Shown piece after piece: positions 1-8,193 of a stretch of DNA of 64,000 nucleotides. The stretch comes from Colwellia sp. C2M11 (GTDB taxonomy: Bacteria > Pseudomonadota > Gammaproteobacteria > Enterobacterales > Alteromonadaceae). The stretch spans positions 1 through 64,000 of the forward strand of contig NZ_JAHKQD010000011.1 in assembly GCF_018860915.1 (NCBI RefSeq), given 5' to 3'. The notes below the pieces were generated by a model. That model ran no database searches. It was given only the letters and a program-made list of their open reading frames with translations, and was not told the origin of the DNA. How positions within the stretch are numbered: position 1 is the stretch's first letter; each line of letters opens with the position of its first letter. Made by a program: the position numbers and the translations under genes.

Positions 1-270
1 ATTTATTCGCCTAATAATGGGATATAACATAATACCTATGTTATTGAGGTGTATTGTGTTCAGGCGACTGAAGTCGCCCCTACAAAAACGTCCTACGAAA
101 TAATTGATTACCATCACCGTAAAGGCGAATTTATTCGCCCCCATATAAAAACACCCAATACAAGAATTGATTATCATCACCGTAGGGGCGAATTTATTCG
201 CCTAATAATGAGGTGTAATATAATACCTATGTTATTGAGGTGTGTTGTGTTCAGGCGACTAAAGTCGCTT
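1..270. repeat. REP/MITE-like palindromic repeat mosaic
   Basis: No convincing gene. Two short palindromes recur: GGCGAATTTATTCGCC (near 124-139 and 187-202, with a partial copy at 1-11) and AGGCGACTGAAGTCGCC (62-78, with a variant at 253-268). A block of about 87 bp running from the first palindrome through an AT-rich linker to the second occurs twice (about 1-78 and 187-268). A 39-bp unit ending in the first palindrome is directly repeated at 102-140 and 164-202. The layout is that of REP/BIME or MITE-type dispersed repeats. The 5' end is cut by the window edge. Confidence 0.8.
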
Positions 271-284
271 AATTAACAATAAAA

Positions 285-533
285 TTAAGCAACATGCATC
301 TTGATAAATTTAGCTAATAACGCGTCTTCGCTTTCAACGTGATTAGGATCAGGCTTTACACAATCTATAGGGCAAACACTGACACAGGTTGGCTTATCAT
401 AATGACCTACGCACTCTGTACATTTATCAGTATCAATTTCATATATGTGTTCACCTAATGTTATTGCTTCATTAGGGCATTCAGGGTCACACATATCACA
501 ATTGATACAACTGTCTTCAATATATAATGCCAC
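285..533 (-). CDS. yfhL: YfhL-type 2[4Fe-4S] ferredoxin
   Basis: An 82-residue dicluster ferredoxin, likely a cytoplasmic electron carrier. Eight or nine cysteines form two cluster motifs: C9-x2-C12-x2-C15-x3-C19-P, and C38-x2-C41-x8-C50-x3-C54-P. The wide x8 gap is typical of the YfhL/Alvin-type subfamily. The start is GTG at 531-533. It begins 3 nt after the stop of the upstream U32-family gene, so the two are almost certainly cotranscribed. That neighbour modifies tRNA with help from an Fe-S centre, so this ferredoxin is a plausible electron partner; this is inference from gene order only. Confidence 0.9.
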   Translation of the reverse strand: MALYIEDSCINCDMCDPECPNEAITLGEHIYEIDTDKCTECVGHYDKPTCVSVCPIDCVKPDPNHVESEDALLAKFIKMHVA

Positions 534-536
534 TAT

Positions 537-1943
537 TTATTCACTTACTTGGTTTTGGGCGAAAGGATGTCTTGTTGTACCACCATCAGTTAAGTAGCGC
601 ATAATAATGCCAAAGGTTAAATCTAATTCGGTATTTAGTGCAATAGCTACTTTATGACCTGAGCCTTTTGCATCGGTTATTACCTCACCTGTTTTACTGT
701 TTATCATGTTCGTTAAAGTAAAATTGATATTACCCTTTGGTGTCATTAATTCTAACTTATCGCCGATGAGAAATTTATTTTTAACGTCAATTTCAATTAA
801 TCCTGAATCTTCGTTTCTTCCTAATACTTCGCCAACAAATTGTTGTGTATCACTTTTTGAATACCCATAGTCATAATTTTGTGTTTCTGAGGGACGGTGA
901 CGTTTTAAAAAGCCTTCGGTATAACCTCGATGAGCTAAATGTTCTAACTCAGAATTTAAATTAGTATCAAAAGGCTTGTTGGCCATAGCATCATTAATAG
1001 CTTGGTTATAAACTTGAGCAGTTTTAGCACAATAGTAAAACGACTTAGTTCTACCTTCTATTTTTAATGAATGTATTCCCATTTTTACTAAACGCTCGAC
1101 ATGCTCAACAGCGCGTAAGTCTTTTGAATTCATAATATATGTGCCGTGCTCATCTTCAAATGCCGGCATATATTCACCAGGACGGCCTTCCTCTTGAAGT
1201 AATACTAGGTCGTCGACTGGCTGATTTTGAGCATGTCCTTGCTCAAGTGTAATAATATTATTGTTTGGTGTGTATATTTCTGGCGAAGGAGCTACTGCAA
1301 TAATGTCACCTGTTTCAGTTTCTTTTGCTTTATGTGTGTCATATTTCCATCGACATGAATTGGTGCAGGTGCCTTGGTTTGGATCACGTTTGTTAATATA
1401 ACCCGATAATAAACAACGGCCAGAATAAGCCATACATAAGGCGCCATGCACAAAAACTTCAAGCTCCATTTCAGGACAGTGTAGGCGGATATCTTCAATT
1501 TCATCAAGCGACAACTCACGCGATAGTATTACCCGTTCAACCCCTTGTTGGTGCCAAAACTTTACAGTAGCCCAATTTACCGCATTCGCTTGGACAGACA
1601 AATGAATAGGCATGTCTGGAAAGTTTTCACGTACCATCATTATTAAACCTGGATCTGACATGATCAAAGCGTCTGGCTTCATTGCAATGACAGGAGAGAT
1701 ATCTTTTAAAAAAGTTTTCAATTTACCATTGTGAGGCGCAATGTTATTAACCAAATAAAACTTTTTGCCTAATGCGTGTGCTTCATTAATGCCTATTTGA
1801 ATGTTTTCGAGAGAGAACTCATTATTTCGAACTCGAAGAGAGTAACGTGGCTGTCCAGCGTAAACAGCGTCAGCGCCATAAGCAAAAGCATATCGCATAT
1901 TTTTTAAACTACCCGCAGGGGAAAGCAATTCAGGTCTTAGCAT
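537..1943 (-). CDS. trhP: tRNA U34 hydroxylation protein TrhP (peptidase U32 family)
   Basis: Family knowledge: TrhP (YegQ) takes part in prephenate-dependent formation of 5-hydroxyuridine at tRNA position 34, the precursor of cmo5U. The 468-residue length fits. The U32 signature lies around residues 161-200 (EVFVHGALCMAYSGRC then GTCTNSC), with C170, C177, C193 and C197 suitably placed to bind an Fe-S cluster. The N-terminal PELLSPAG opening is typical of the family. The ATG at 1941-1943 is used. It leads a two-gene operon with the dicluster ferredoxin. The 246 bp upstream separate it from a divergent HDOD gene and must hold both promoters. The older name 'peptidase' should not be read as proteolytic activity. 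Confidence 0.93.
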   Translation of the reverse strand: MLRPELLSPAGSLKNMRYAFAYGADAVYAGQPRYSLRVRNNEFSLENIQIGINEAHALGKKFYLVNNIAPHNGKLKTFLKDISPVIAMKPDALIMSDPGLIMMVRENFPDMPIHLSVQANAVNWATVKFWHQQGVERVILSRELSLDEIEDIRLHCPEMELEVFVHGALCMAYSGRCLLSGYINKRDPNQGTCTNSCRWKYDTHKAKETETGDIIAVAPSPEIYTPNNNIITLEQGHAQNQPVDDLVLLQEEGRPGEYMPAFEDEHGTYIMNSKDLRAVEHVERLVKMGIHSLKIEGRTKSFYYCAKTAQVYNQAINDAMANKPFDTNLNSELEHLAHRGYTEGFLKRHRPSETQNYDYGYSKSDTQQFVGEVLGRNEDSGLIEIDVKNKFLIGDKLELMTPKGNINFTLTNMINSKTGEVITDAKGSGHKVAIALNTELDLTFGIIMRYLTDGGTTRHPFAQNQVSE

Positions 1944-2189
1944 AAAATTTAATTAGTTTGATTTATGTACAGAATAAATGGGGGCGCATTATAAAAAAAA
2001 GTGTGAATACGGACAATCCAAAACAGGGATAAGTATGTTCTAGAACAAAGAAAATGGTTAAATACTTATTAATTGACCTATCGACTATTATAAGTGAAAA
2101 ATATTTAGTCAAAAAAAGTAAATAATCCATTGAGTTAAAGAAAATTGTGCTATGTTAAAATGATAGTGTAAATATAAAGAGGATTTCTT

Positions 2190-3032
2190 ATGGCGGCTGA
2201 AAGTGCGTTATACACGATTTTAACGGAAAAAATCAATCAAGAGGCGTTGGTATTACCTACATTGCCAGAGGTTGCATTTAAAGTCAGACAGGCGGCTGAC
2301 GATCCTGATGTTAATTTACATTACATGAGTGACATTATCGCGAAAGATCCTGCGCTTTCTTTAGGCTTAATAAAAGTAGCTAATAGCGCGTTATTAGGAA
2401 GAACGGTTAAGGTTGAGAGTGTGTCTCAAGCCGTAACTCGTATTGGGCTGCGTCAAATTAAGGGTATTGCTACGGCGATGGCACTTGAACAAGTGTTTGT
2501 TTCTAAAAATGAAGTTGTAGCTACTTACATGAAAAAGTCTTGGGAAAAAACAGTTGATGTCGCTTCTGTATCAATTAGTTTAATGGGAATTTATCTTGAA
2601 AATAATAAGCATACGGCATTAAATTTAGATACGCTTACCTTAGGCTCTTTAGTACATAATATTGGTGTTTTACCTATTTTAACTGAAGCTGAGCAATATC
2701 CAGATACCTTTGCTAATCCGACATTTTTACAGCAAGCTATTACTAAGCTTTCAGGTAAAATTGGTGGAGAAGTCACACGTGCATGGGGATTTTCTGCAGA
2801 GTTAACTGAATTAGCGGAAAGTTGGGGGGATTTAACTATTTTACCAACCGAGATTCATTATCTAGATTTTATTCGAGCTGGTGCTATTTATCACAATATT
2901 TTTAAGAATAAAGCAACGCAAGAAGTCTTATTAACGAGTTATGTGAAAAAAGGTATTTTACCTGATATTGCGTTTATGGATACTGAAGACTTTAAAGCAA
3001 GGTGTGCCGACGTTAAATCAATGTTTATCTAA
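2190..3032 (+). CDS. HDOD domain signalling protein
   Basis: A 280-residue protein made essentially of one HDOD domain (about residues 18-215), a catalytically degenerate relative of HD phosphohydrolases found in bacterial signalling and c-di-GMP-related proteins. The N-terminal stretch with LPTLPEVAFKVRQAADDPD and the following KDPALSLGLIKVANSA helix are characteristic. There is no EAL, GGDEF or receiver domain and no signal peptide, so it is probably a cytoplasmic adaptor. A good ribosome site (AAGAGGA at about 2177-2183) precedes the ATG. It appears to be monocistronic: a weak hairpin follows and the next gene starts 255 bp on. Its specific role cannot be told from the sequence. Confidence 0.85.
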   Translation: MAAESALYTILTEKINQEALVLPTLPEVAFKVRQAADDPDVNLHYMSDIIAKDPALSLGLIKVANSALLGRTVKVESVSQAVTRIGLRQIKGIATAMALEQVFVSKNEVVATYMKKSWEKTVDVASVSISLMGIYLENNKHTALNLDTLTLGSLVHNIGVLPILTEAEQYPDTFANPTFLQQAITKLSGKIGGEVTRAWGFSAELTELAESWGDLTILPTEIHYLDFIRAGAIYHNIFKNKATQEVLLTSYVKKGILPDIAFMDTEDFKARCADVKSMFI

Positions 3033-3076
3033 CGTTATTGATTATTTATTGTCATCAAGCCTGACTTTTCATGCAG

Positions 3077-3106
3077 GGTTTATTATTGCTCATTCTATAA
3101 TAAACC
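3077..3106 (+). terminator. AT-rich hairpin after HDOD gene
   Basis: A perfect 10-bp inverted repeat (GGTTTATTAT / ATAATAAACC, loop 10 nt) sits about 45 nt after the stop codon. The stem is weak and only a short pyrimidine run (TTCT) follows, so this is a tentative terminator. Confidence 0.4.
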
Positions 3107-3287
3107 TTCTATTGTTCAACAGTAAGTTCTTGCCTATAGCGGTGAGTTATATTTCACATTGAATTTAACTCGCGCTTAGTTTACCAATATTAGCTTAATT
3201 TTAATCCTACTTTTAATTAAAGGTGAACAGAAAGAAATAACACTGTATATTTGTAACGTCTCCATTCCTCATAACCTTTTTAACTTT

Positions 3288-5498
3288 ATGCGACTTACTT
3301 TTCTTTTTCTAATTTTCTGTATTACGTTAACAAGCCCATTACTTTATGCAGAATCACGTCCTAAAATTGGTTTAGTTCTCAGTGGGGGCGGTGCTAAGGG
3401 AGCTGCTCATATTGGCGTGCTAAAGGTTATTGAGAAAAATAACATTCCTATTGACTATGTTGTTGGTACCAGTATTGGTGCTTATGTTGGCGGCTTATAT
3501 GCACTAGGTTATAGCGTTGATGAAATCGAAAATACTATGCTCAACCTGCCTTGGGAGCGGAGCTATTCTGATTATATTCCTCGAGCGTTTTTATCATTTG
3601 AAAATAAAAACTTAAGAGATAAATATAATATTCCCATGCGAATAGGGATTCGTGATGGGCAATTAAAGTCATCCAATGGTTTTTTGCTAGGGCAATCAGC
3701 AGATAGTTTATTGAAATTGTCAACTAATGTAGTTGCGAAATTTGCGAGCTTTGATCATTTGGCTATTCCTTATCGTGCCATTGCTTCAGACTTAGTAACA
3801 GCTAGAGCGGTGGTGATTAATAAGGGAAGTATTACAAAGGCGATGCGAGCATCTGCCGCTGTTCCTGGTGTCGTAGAGCCAGTAACTATTGATGGTAGAT
3901 TATTAGTTGATGGTGGTATTGCTAATAATATGCCTATTGATGTTATCAAAGCGATGGGGGCTGATATTGTTATCGCCGTAGATATTGGTTCAGCGTTATT
4001 TCCAAAAGAAAATATTAATAGCACGTTTGATGTATTTAACCAGTTATCAACCATTATCACGAATAATACCACTCAGGCTCAAATGCGGTATTTATCGACT
4101 AGCGATATATTAATCCGTCCAAAAATTGACTATTTAAGTACCACAGATTTTTCAATTATGACACAAGCGCTTGAGCTAGGTGAGCAAGCAGCATTACAAA
4201 GCGAAGCCGCGTTAAAACTGTTAGGTGTTAGTGAGCAAGAGTACTCAACGTATCAACAAGAAAAAAAGCAAAAAGCCCTTACTTGGTTTAATACTTTTAC
4301 CCAACCTATTACGAGCATTGAATATCAGAATAACTCAACCGTGAGTCAGGCTATTATTGAGGAAAAGTTGGCGATTAATATCGGAGATATTGTTAGTAAA
4401 GAGCAGTTGCAATTAGCTATTGAACGAATTTATTCCTTAGATAAGTTTGAGTATGTTGATGCTGAATTTCTGGATCTAGCTGAAGGGAGGCAACTGATAG
4501 TGACCACCCGTGCTCAATCTTGGGGGCCTAATTACCTACACTTAGGTTTTAAATTAGAAAGTGATTTTAAACAAGGCTCTGTTATTGATCTTGATTTAGC
4601 TTATATTTTAAATGATGTGACGCCGTATGGCGGTATGTGGATTAATGAAATAAAGTTAGGTTGGGAGTCATTATTGGCAACAGAGCTTTATCAACCATTA
4701 TCGGAAAACCAACATTATTTTGCTAGAACAAGAATCCAATATAGTCAGGATAAATGGGAAGCGACAGATGATAGAGTTGAGCTCATTAATAAAAATTATT
4801 TGGCTAAGTTAGGATTAGGTTTTGATTACTTAAATGATGGTGTTATAGAGCTTGGCTTCCTTGGCGAAACAGGAAAACTTGCGTTTGAAAATCACCAAGG
4901 AGGATCACTTGATTATGAATCTTATGGTGCTTACTTATCATTTAGTTATGACAGTTTAAATAGTATTAATTTCCCTACCCATGGTAATAAATTATCTGTG
5001 AATATGTTTTGGCGCAATGATCATTATCAAGACATTGAAGGGACTGAGCCTAAAGATACATCATTAGAAGTGCAGTTAGACTGGCGTGGTGCTTTTAACG
5101 TTAATAATCATTCTTTTGTTAGCATAGCGTCATTTGCAACGGTTAATAATGATAGTGACTTTACTGTGCATGTTACTGAATTAGGCGGTTTTTTGAATCT
5201 GTCTGGTTATCAAAAAGATGCCTTAATTGGGGCACACAAAGTTTTTGCTGCTGTTGTTTATCAGTATGATTTAGGGCGAGAACTTTTTGGAAAAGCAAGT
5301 TTACCGTTATATTTAGGCGCTAGTTTTGAAACCGGTAACGTGTGGGAAGTGAGTGAATCAATTGCCATGGACGACTTGGTACGTTCTGGTAGCTTATATT
5401 TGGGGACAGATACTGATTTTGGTCCCGCTGTTTTTGGTTTTGGCTTTGCTTCTGGTGGTGAAAATACGGTGTTTTTATCATTAGGTAAAAACTTTTAA
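3288..5498 (+). CDS. patatin-like phospholipase with outer-membrane barrel (type Vd / PlpD-like)
   Basis: A 736-residue exported protein. A signal peptide (about 1-21) is followed by a patatin lipase domain with the oxyanion loop GGGAKG (33-38), nucleophile motif GTSIG (Ser62) and DGG motif (Asp about 208), so the catalytic dyad is intact. A single POTRA-like segment (about 335-410) leads into a BamA/TamA-type beta-barrel filling the rest. The protein ends in Phe, as outer-membrane barrels usually do. This architecture is that of type Vd autotransporters such as Pseudomonas PlpD, in which the lipase is moved to the surface and may be released. It stands alone, with no chaperone gene beside it. 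The lipid substrate cannot be predicted. Confidence 0.9.
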   Translation: MRLTFLFLIFCITLTSPLLYAESRPKIGLVLSGGGAKGAAHIGVLKVIEKNNIPIDYVVGTSIGAYVGGLYALGYSVDEIENTMLNLPWERSYSDYIPRAFLSFENKNLRDKYNIPMRIGIRDGQLKSSNGFLLGQSADSLLKLSTNVVAKFASFDHLAIPYRAIASDLVTARAVVINKGSITKAMRASAAVPGVVEPVTIDGRLLVDGGIANNMPIDVIKAMGADIVIAVDIGSALFPKENINSTFDVFNQLSTIITNNTTQAQMRYLSTSDILIRPKIDYLSTTDFSIMTQALELGEQAALQSEAALKLLGVSEQEYSTYQQEKKQKALTWFNTFTQPITSIEYQNNSTVSQAIIEEKLAINIGDIVSKEQLQLAIERIYSLDKFEYVDAEFLDLAEGRQLIVTTRAQSWGPNYLHLGFKLESDFKQGSVIDLDLAYILNDVTPYGGMWINEIKLGWESLLATELYQPLSENQHYFARTRIQYSQDKWEATDDRVELINKNYLAKLGLGFDYLNDGVIELGFLGETGKLAFENHQGGSLDYESYGAYLSFSYDSLNSINFPTHGNKLSVNMFWRNDHYQDIEGTEPKDTSLEVQLDWRGAFNVNNHSFVSIASFATVNNDSDFTVHVTELGGFLNLSGYQKDALIGAHKVFAAVVYQYDLGRELFGKASLPLYLGASFETGNVWEVSESIAMDDLVRSGSLYLGTDTDFGPAVFGFGFASGGENTVFLSLGKNF

Positions 5499-5578
5499 GT
5501 TTACCTTCCGTTTATCGTTAGTTTTATTTTGGACGCGCTGACATATTAATATATAGAAAAAAATAAGGTATTTATATA

Positions 5579-6457
5579 GTGTTATTAGTTAAAAACGAAT
5601 TTGGCCAAGTGCTTGAAACCAAGTTAGCTCAAGATTTATCTGTATTAGCTATTGAGCATACAGTCGTTAAAGCAAAGATTAGTTTATATGGTGGCCAAGT
5701 ACTGAGCTGGCATCCTGATGGTGAAAAAGAAGTTTTTTGGCTATCAAAAGATTCCCTTTTTGAGCAAGGAAAAGCAATTCGTGGCGGTATACCTTTGTGT
5801 TGGCCTTGGTTTGGCGCGCATCCAAATGATAATGCTCACACTGCCGGTAATCATGGCTTTGTGCGAATGCAGCAATGGCAAGTCGTTAGTATTGATATTA
5901 GCGAGCAGGGGGTTGAAGTCACCTTGAGTTGGCAGGGAGAAGCAATGAACGAGCTATGGCCAAATGCTTGTCAATTAAAACAAGTATTGTTTTTTGGCCG
6001 TTCGTTTAAGCAAACGTTACAAATGACTAATCTTGGTGATGCCGATGCATACTACACTGGTGCTCTGCATAGTTATTTCCGGGTGAGTGCTCCTGCAGAA
6101 ATAAAAATAGCGGCGCTAGGGCAAGCTGATTATTATGATAAGTTAACTGAACAGTTATGTAAGCCACAAGTGTTTAAAAATGGTGTAGGCCCTGTTGACC
6201 GTATTTACCATAGCAATAAAGATCTGAGTCTAGTGGATTATGCTTGGGGCCGAACGCTTGAGCTGAAATCACAAAATACAAAGCAGTGGGTTTTTTGGAA
6301 TCCAGGTGTTGAGGCAGCTAATAAAATGGCCGACGTTCACCCTAATGGGGAACAGGAGTTTGTTTGCTTAGAAGCAGCAACCACTGAAATGCAATTACTC
6401 CCAGCGGGGGGAAGTAAAACAATTACCCAAGAGATATCAATTGTAAACCATGAGTAA
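5579..6457 (+). CDS. D-hexose-6-phosphate mutarotase (YeaD-like)
   Basis: A 292-residue protein of the aldose-1-epimerase fold, YeaD subgroup, which interconverts alpha and beta anomers of hexose-6-phosphates. Visible family marks are IRGGIPLCWPWFG near residues 67-79, the downstream NHGFVR segment, and the late FVCLEAA stretch near the catalytic glutamate. The start is GTG at 5579 with AAGGT about 10 nt upstream. There is no signal peptide, so it is cytoplasmic. It is separated by 80 bp from the patatin gene, and nothing functional links the two. Confidence 0.87.
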   Translation: MLLVKNEFGQVLETKLAQDLSVLAIEHTVVKAKISLYGGQVLSWHPDGEKEVFWLSKDSLFEQGKAIRGGIPLCWPWFGAHPNDNAHTAGNHGFVRMQQWQVVSIDISEQGVEVTLSWQGEAMNELWPNACQLKQVLFFGRSFKQTLQMTNLGDADAYYTGALHSYFRVSAPAEIKIAALGQADYYDKLTEQLCKPQVFKNGVGPVDRIYHSNKDLSLVDYAWGRTLELKSQNTKQWVFWNPGVEAANKMADVHPNGEQEFVCLEAATTEMQLLPAGGSKTITQEISIVNHE

Positions 6458-6580
6458 TTATTGTTTTTATTGCTTGATACTTAATCATTCAATTGTTCAT
6501 CAATCACTCATGGTTGTTTATAAATTATTCATCCTTTGGTTGTTTTTTTGTTCGTGGTTTGTTCATTTTTTAGGTCGCCA

Positions 6581-6730
6581 GTTCCGTCATTCCGTTGGTG
6601 TCTTAATACGGAATCCCATGCGTGTGGTTGAATAGTACTTAGAATACTGGATCATATAAACTACACAGCATAACGTTTGAGATTCTGAATCAAGTTCAGA
6701 ATAACGTTGGTTATTTAGGATGACGGTAGT
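6581..6730 (-). repeat. Dispersed ~130-bp repeat, copy in inverted orientation
   Basis: Its reverse complement aligns by eye with the element at 34118-34250. It begins with a CTGAACTTGATTCAG-type hairpin and ends with a GGATTCCGTATTAAG ... CGGAATGACGG end, with a shared middle (for example TATTCAACCA). It fills most of the 302-bp gap between the mutarotase gene and mutH (6458-6759). I see no gene in that gap; a short reading frame at its start has no family features. Confidence 0.75.
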
Positions 6731-6759
6731 TGCTCAGGATATAGCGCATTACACTAAAA

Positions 6760-7449
6760 TCAAACATCAATATTGATACGTAAGTTTTTATTTAATAGCG
6801 CTTGAGTGAAAGGAATCTTTAAATAAAAGCCACGAGGTAAGGTCATAAATGGTTTGCCATGGCGATTATAAGCTTGTGTTTTCGCTTTAGCGTTGGCAGC
6901 TTTTGGTCTAAGTTGTAGTACTTGCCCATGTTTACCATGAATATTTTCAACATCGCCTAAAACAATCATATCGGTTAGCTCTTGCCAGTCCATTGCTAAT
7001 AATTGTTCTTCTTCAGCAGAAGGCGACCAAAGGAAAGCGCTGCCAATTCGGCGCTCTGCTAAAGGAATTTTTTTGTTGTCAGGGGTGTCACAAATGATAG
7101 GAACCCATAGAACTTTTGATAATTTTTGCTTAAGCCAACAATTTTGCCAATTAACGCCCACTAAACCTGTTAAAGGCGCAACACAAACAAAAGTCGTTTC
7201 AAGTGGCTTACCTTGACAGTTTATAGGCAAGGTTTTCAATTCAATACCAAGTGTAGGAAAGTCAGGTTCAGGTTTTGAGCTTGCGCTGGCGCCAAGCACA
7301 TGTTCAAGCAATAATCCTATCCAACCTTTGTTCCGTTTTAAATCTACAGGTATTTCAATTTTCGCATCATCGGCAACCTCTGCGAGGGTTAAGCCAGCTA
7401 AGTTATGCACTCTTTCAAGTAACTCTTGTTCAGAAGCGGGAATATTCAT
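6760..7449 (-). CDS. mutH: DNA mismatch repair endonuclease MutH
   Basis: MutH nicks the unmethylated strand at hemimethylated GATC sites after activation by MutS and MutL. The 229-residue length is normal. The catalytic D-x6-E-x-K motif is present as D63, E70 and K72 ([14 protein letters not shown]), with the same spacing as in the E. coli enzyme. The presence of mutH implies that the host also has Dam methylation, as is usual for this group. It is divergent from rppH, a neighbourhood common in gammaproteobacteria. The ATG at 7447-7449 is used. Confidence 0.96.
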   Translation of the reverse strand: MNIPASEQELLERVHNLAGLTLAEVADDAKIEIPVDLKRNKGWIGLLLEHVLGASASSKPEPDFPTLGIELKTLPINCQGKPLETTFVCVAPLTGLVGVNWQNCWLKQKLSKVLWVPIICDTPDNKKIPLAERRIGSAFLWSPSAEEEQLLAMDWQELTDMIVLGDVENIHGKHGQVLQLRPKAANAKAKTQAYNRHGKPFMTLPRGFYLKIPFTQALLNKNLRINIDV

Positions 7450-7587
7450 GTAGTATTAATCATTAATGCTTGGTAAATAAAAAGCCATTATCTTGCTATT
7501 AGGTAAAAAAATCAAAGTAATCATTTGCTCCATTGGCGTTATTATGGTTGAATCTACACAAGTATTTTTTAGTTTTCAGGAGTTCCT

Positions 7588-8115
7588 GTGATCGATGCCG
7601 AAGGCTACCGAGCCAATGTCGGCATAGTAATAATTAATAGCAGGGGACAAGTATTTTGGGCTAGAAGGTTTGGGCAACATTCATGGCAATATCCACAAGG
7701 TGGTGTTGATGAAGGTGAAACTGCTGAGCAAACCATGTTTCGAGAGTTATATGAAGAAGTAGGATTAAAACCAGAACATGTTAAAATTGTTGCTTCAACT
7801 AAACACTGGCTAAAGTATAAATTACCAAAACGTTATATAAGGCACGATAGTAAACCTGTTTGTATTGGGCAAAAACAGAAGTGGTTTTTATTAAAATTAA
7901 CTGCACCTGAATCATCGGTCAATTTACTACATAGCTCTCATCCTGAATTTGATGATTGGCGTTGGGTGAGTTACTGGTATCCAGTTCGACAAGTAGTGTC
8001 ATTTAAGCGCGATGTTTATCGTAAAGTTATGAAAGAGTTTGCCGTACAGGCTTTATCTTTTTCATATGAAAAAAGGCCTGATAGGCGGCCTAATCGAGGT
8101 AAACGCCAAGCGTAA
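7588..8115 (+). CDS. rppH: RNA pyrophosphohydrolase RppH
   Basis: This Nudix hydrolase removes pyrophosphate from the 5' end of mRNAs and so primes RNase E decay. The 175-residue length is typical. The Nudix box spans residues 38-60 (GGVDEGET, then [10 protein letters not shown]) with all its glutamates intact. The GTG start at 7588 is preceded by AGGAG at 7578-7582, and the predicted N terminus ([13 protein letters not shown]) fits the family. The basic C-terminal tail is RNA-binding-like. A terminator separates it from ptsP. Confidence 0.96.
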   Translation: MIDAEGYRANVGIVIINSRGQVFWARRFGQHSWQYPQGGVDEGETAEQTMFRELYEEVGLKPEHVKIVASTKHWLKYKLPKRYIRHDSKPVCIGQKQKWFLLKLTAPESSVNLLHSSHPEFDDWRWVSYWYPVRQVVSFKRDVYRKVMKEFAVQALSFSYEKRPDRRPNRGKRQA

Positions 8116-8138
8116 TTATTACTATGAGTTATTTTATT

Positions 8139-8164
8139 AAAAGCCTACTTACGTGGGCTTTTTT
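8139..8164 (+). terminator. Intrinsic terminator after rppH
   Basis: A stem AAAAGCCTAC / GTGGGCTTTT with loop TTAC is followed by a T-run. It lies 24 nt after the rppH stop and 30 nt before ptsP, so rppH transcription is probably separated at least partly from ptsP. Confidence 0.8.
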
Positions 8165-8193
8165 ATTCATTTTATACGTTCAATAAGGAAATT

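Noticed and set aside
49-276. 75-residue reading frame across the left-edge repeats
   Set aside because: Its protein just repeats the palindrome translations (YHHRKGEFIRP, YHHRRGEFIRL); it is repeat DNA without coding character.
2968-3162. 64-residue reading frame overlapping the HDOD gene end
   Set aside because: It overlaps the real gene in another frame and passes through the terminator hairpin.
6450-6635. 61-residue reading frame after the mutarotase gene
   Set aside because: Low-complexity hydrophobic sequence running into the dispersed repeat; no ribosome site and no family features.
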